Part shown: positions 12,826-13,678 of the stretch, one piece after another | Numbering within the stretch: position 1 is the first letter of the stretch | Layout: each line of letters opens with the position of its first letter | Assembly (NCBI GenBank): GCA_038231615.1 | Contig: JBBRLA010000165.1 | Coordinates: 1-13,678 of the forward strand | Source: JBBRLA01 sp038231615 | GTDB lineage: Bacteria > Myxococcota_A > Polyangia > Palsa-1104 > JAEUJZ01 | DNA: 13,678 nucleotides | Direction of reading: 5' to 3' | The notes under the pieces: model-generated | What the model saw: only the letters and a program-made list of their open reading frames with translations | Database searches by the model: none | Told to the model about the DNA's origin: nothing | Program-made: the position numbers and the translations under genes

Positions 12826-12873
12826 GGACCCAGAAGAGTAGCAGCAGGTCCCCGCTGGCCGCAAGTTTTTTGA

Positions 12874-12883
12874 CTACATGTAG
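12874..12883. promoter_or_regulatory. 10-bp perfect palindrome upstream of mltD
   Basis: CTACATGTAG lies in the 179-bp divergent region between mltD and the secreted-protein gene, beside an AT-rich GTTTTTTGACT run (12865-12875). This is the most AT-rich spot in the neighbourhood. It could be an operator or part of the mltD promoter, but I cannot assign a -35/-10 pair. Confidence 0.3.
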
Positions 12884-12969
12884 GTTTCAGGGCATGGCGA
12901 AGGGCGTGAGAGCCGACGACGGGTGTGTAACCGGCCCGCGTGGCCAAGCATCATCACGCGGCCCCGGAC

Positions 12970-12997
12970 TTGCAAATTGGCGAGAGCGGAGTATCCT
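12970..12997 (+). promoter_or_regulatory. Candidate promoter immediately before the last gene
   Basis: TTGCAA (12970-12975), a 16-bp spacer and TATCCT (12992-12997) match the consensus 4/6 and 4/6. The -10 ends 7 nt before the GTG at 13005, so the transcript would be leaderless. Confidence 0.4.
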
Positions 12998-13004
12998 TCC
13001 CACC

Positions 13005-13616
13005 GTGCATCTAGGCTTGGCCCTCTTGCTCCTCACGGCAGCGGGCATCGCAGACACACCCCAAGCGTCGGCGGCCCCTTCCGAGGGGGACAACGGGGTT
13101 GTGCGGGCCGCCATGTGCCGTTCCGGCAACCTTTGGGCAGAGGAGGTCGAGTTCGCCGAGGCCCTGCTGGCCCTGGACCCCCGGGGTGGCCAAGATCACG
13201 ACGCCCCCCTTTCGCGCTGCGACGCTTCCGGGCAGGACCCCGGCCTCGATGGGGGCGCCGCCGCCGTCGAGACCCACATCGGTCCTCCGGCGCTGATCCA
13301 CTGCGAGGGGCCCCGACTGGCCTATGTCCAGGTCCACATCGGGCGCTGCGACATGCAGCCCCTGGGTCACCCGCACGCCCACCTTCATGGAGAACGGCGC
13401 CACGGCCGGGGCCTGCTGTCCCTCGCCGGTGTGCACCGCAGCCTCCACGCCGCCCCCTCCACGGCCCCGGACGAACGTGGCGGGGACCGCTCCATGCTGG
13501 TCCCGGTCGTCTCACAGCCCCCCGACCTTGCCCCCTCGGGCAGGGTCGCCGCGCGCTTCGTCCCTCCCCTTCTTCGGGGTCACCCCACCCGCATCGACCG
13601 TCCCCCGCGGGCCTAG
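13005..13616 (+). CDS. Secreted protein of unknown function with four cysteines and a His-rich segment
   Basis: 203 aa, not recognised. Residues 1-23 are a Sec signal peptide (MHLGLALLLLTAAGIADTPQ, cleavage near ASA/AP). The mature part has cysteines 38, 72, 100 and 115, enough for two disulfides, and a His-rich stretch HPHAHLHGERRH (122-133) that could bind metal. It ends in a Pro/Arg-rich tail. Third codon positions are strongly G/C in this frame across the whole gene, which supports it over the overlapping minus-strand frames. The GTG at 13005 is chosen because it opens the signal peptide; the same frame is open back to 12870, but that part has no export logic. There is no Shine-Dalgarno. 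It diverges from mltD. Confidence 0.6.
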   Translation: MHLGLALLLLTAAGIADTPQASAAPSEGDNGVVRAAMCRSGNLWAEEVEFAEALLALDPRGGQDHDAPLSRCDASGQDPGLDGGAAAVETHIGPPALIHCEGPRLAYVQVHIGRCDMQPLGHPHAHLHGERRHGRGLLSLAGVHRSLHAAPSTAPDERGGDRSMLVPVVSQPPDLAPSGRVAARFVPPLLRGHPTRIDRPPRA

Positions 13617-13635
13617 CTTCCACCGACATTCCCGT

Positions 13636-13675
13636 CCCTTGGCCTGCGGCCCAAAGCGGCGCCTCTTGCCAAGGG
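13636..13675. terminator. Possible hairpin terminator after the secreted-protein gene
   Basis: CCCTTGGC (13636-13643) and GCCAAGGG (13668-13675) form a perfect 8-bp stem around a 24-nt GC-rich loop, starting 20 nt after the stop codon. No T-tract is visible before the window ends, so termination is only a suggestion. Confidence 0.3.
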
Positions 13676-13678
13676 CCC

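Noticed and set aside
10465..12873. 802-codon open frame on the plus strand, the longest in the window
   Set aside because: It lies almost wholly antisense to mltD and rlpA, which have clear domains. The His/Leu/Arg/Pro-rich translation is the usual mirror of a GC-rich gene.
13033..13629. Minus-strand frames at the right end (13033-13629 and 13011-13448)
   Set aside because: Gly/Arg/Pro-rich without motif in the longer one. The plus frame opens with a signal peptide and keeps G/C third positions throughout. I cannot exclude the shorter one fully.

Overview
The window is about 13.7 kb of very GC-rich bacterial DNA. It holds fourteen coding sequences on both strands and no RNA genes, insertion sequence, CRISPR array or origin that I can see. 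Third codon positions are strongly G/C in the real genes, which also creates very long antisense reading frames. A free-standing AgmX/PglI-type TonB-C-like secreted domain and a DUF4157 (eCIS core) protein point to a deltaproteobacterial lineage such as Myxococcota or a relative. That placement is inference.

Layout. 1-151: a cluster of competing hairpins. 152-1078 (-): metallo-beta-lactamase-fold hydrolase of the LACTB2 type. 1306-4013 (+): a two-gene unit with an ATGA overlap, made of a 685-aa protein (DUF4157, then a peptidoglycan-binding domain, then a transglutaminase resembling Bacillus Tgl) and a small exported protein of unknown family. This is the most unusual part of the window and looks like an effector or toxin with its partner. 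4094-4564 (-): membrane-anchored coiled-coil protein. 4706-5362 (+): adenylate kinase, away from its usual secY/ribosomal neighbours. 5447-6682 (+): an HExxH metalloprotease carrying a type IV prepilin-like leader.

6700-9575 (-): an operon-like run of rhodanese, HAD-IB phosphatase, nadC and birA with gaps of 4 to 22 bp. A dispersed repeat has entered the 3' ends of nadC and of the rhodanese gene in opposite senses and lengthened both proteins. 9639-10034 (+): small secreted AgmX/PglI (TonB-C-like) domain. 10059-12825 (-): mltD-like LysM lytic transglycosylase followed by rlpA, a peptidoglycan glycan-strand processing pair. 13005-13616 (+): secreted Cys/His-containing protein of unknown function.

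Themes. Several products act at the envelope (MltD, RlpA, TonB-C-like protein, pilin-leader protease, exported partner protein). Three plus-strand genes have a -10-like element 7-9 nt before the start codon and no good Shine-Dalgarno, suggesting leaderless or near-leaderless transcripts. Two kinds of dispersed repeat lie at the 3' ends of genes: an 18-mer that contains the stop codon of two unrelated minus-strand genes, and a roughly 33-bp unit at nadC and the rhodanese gene.
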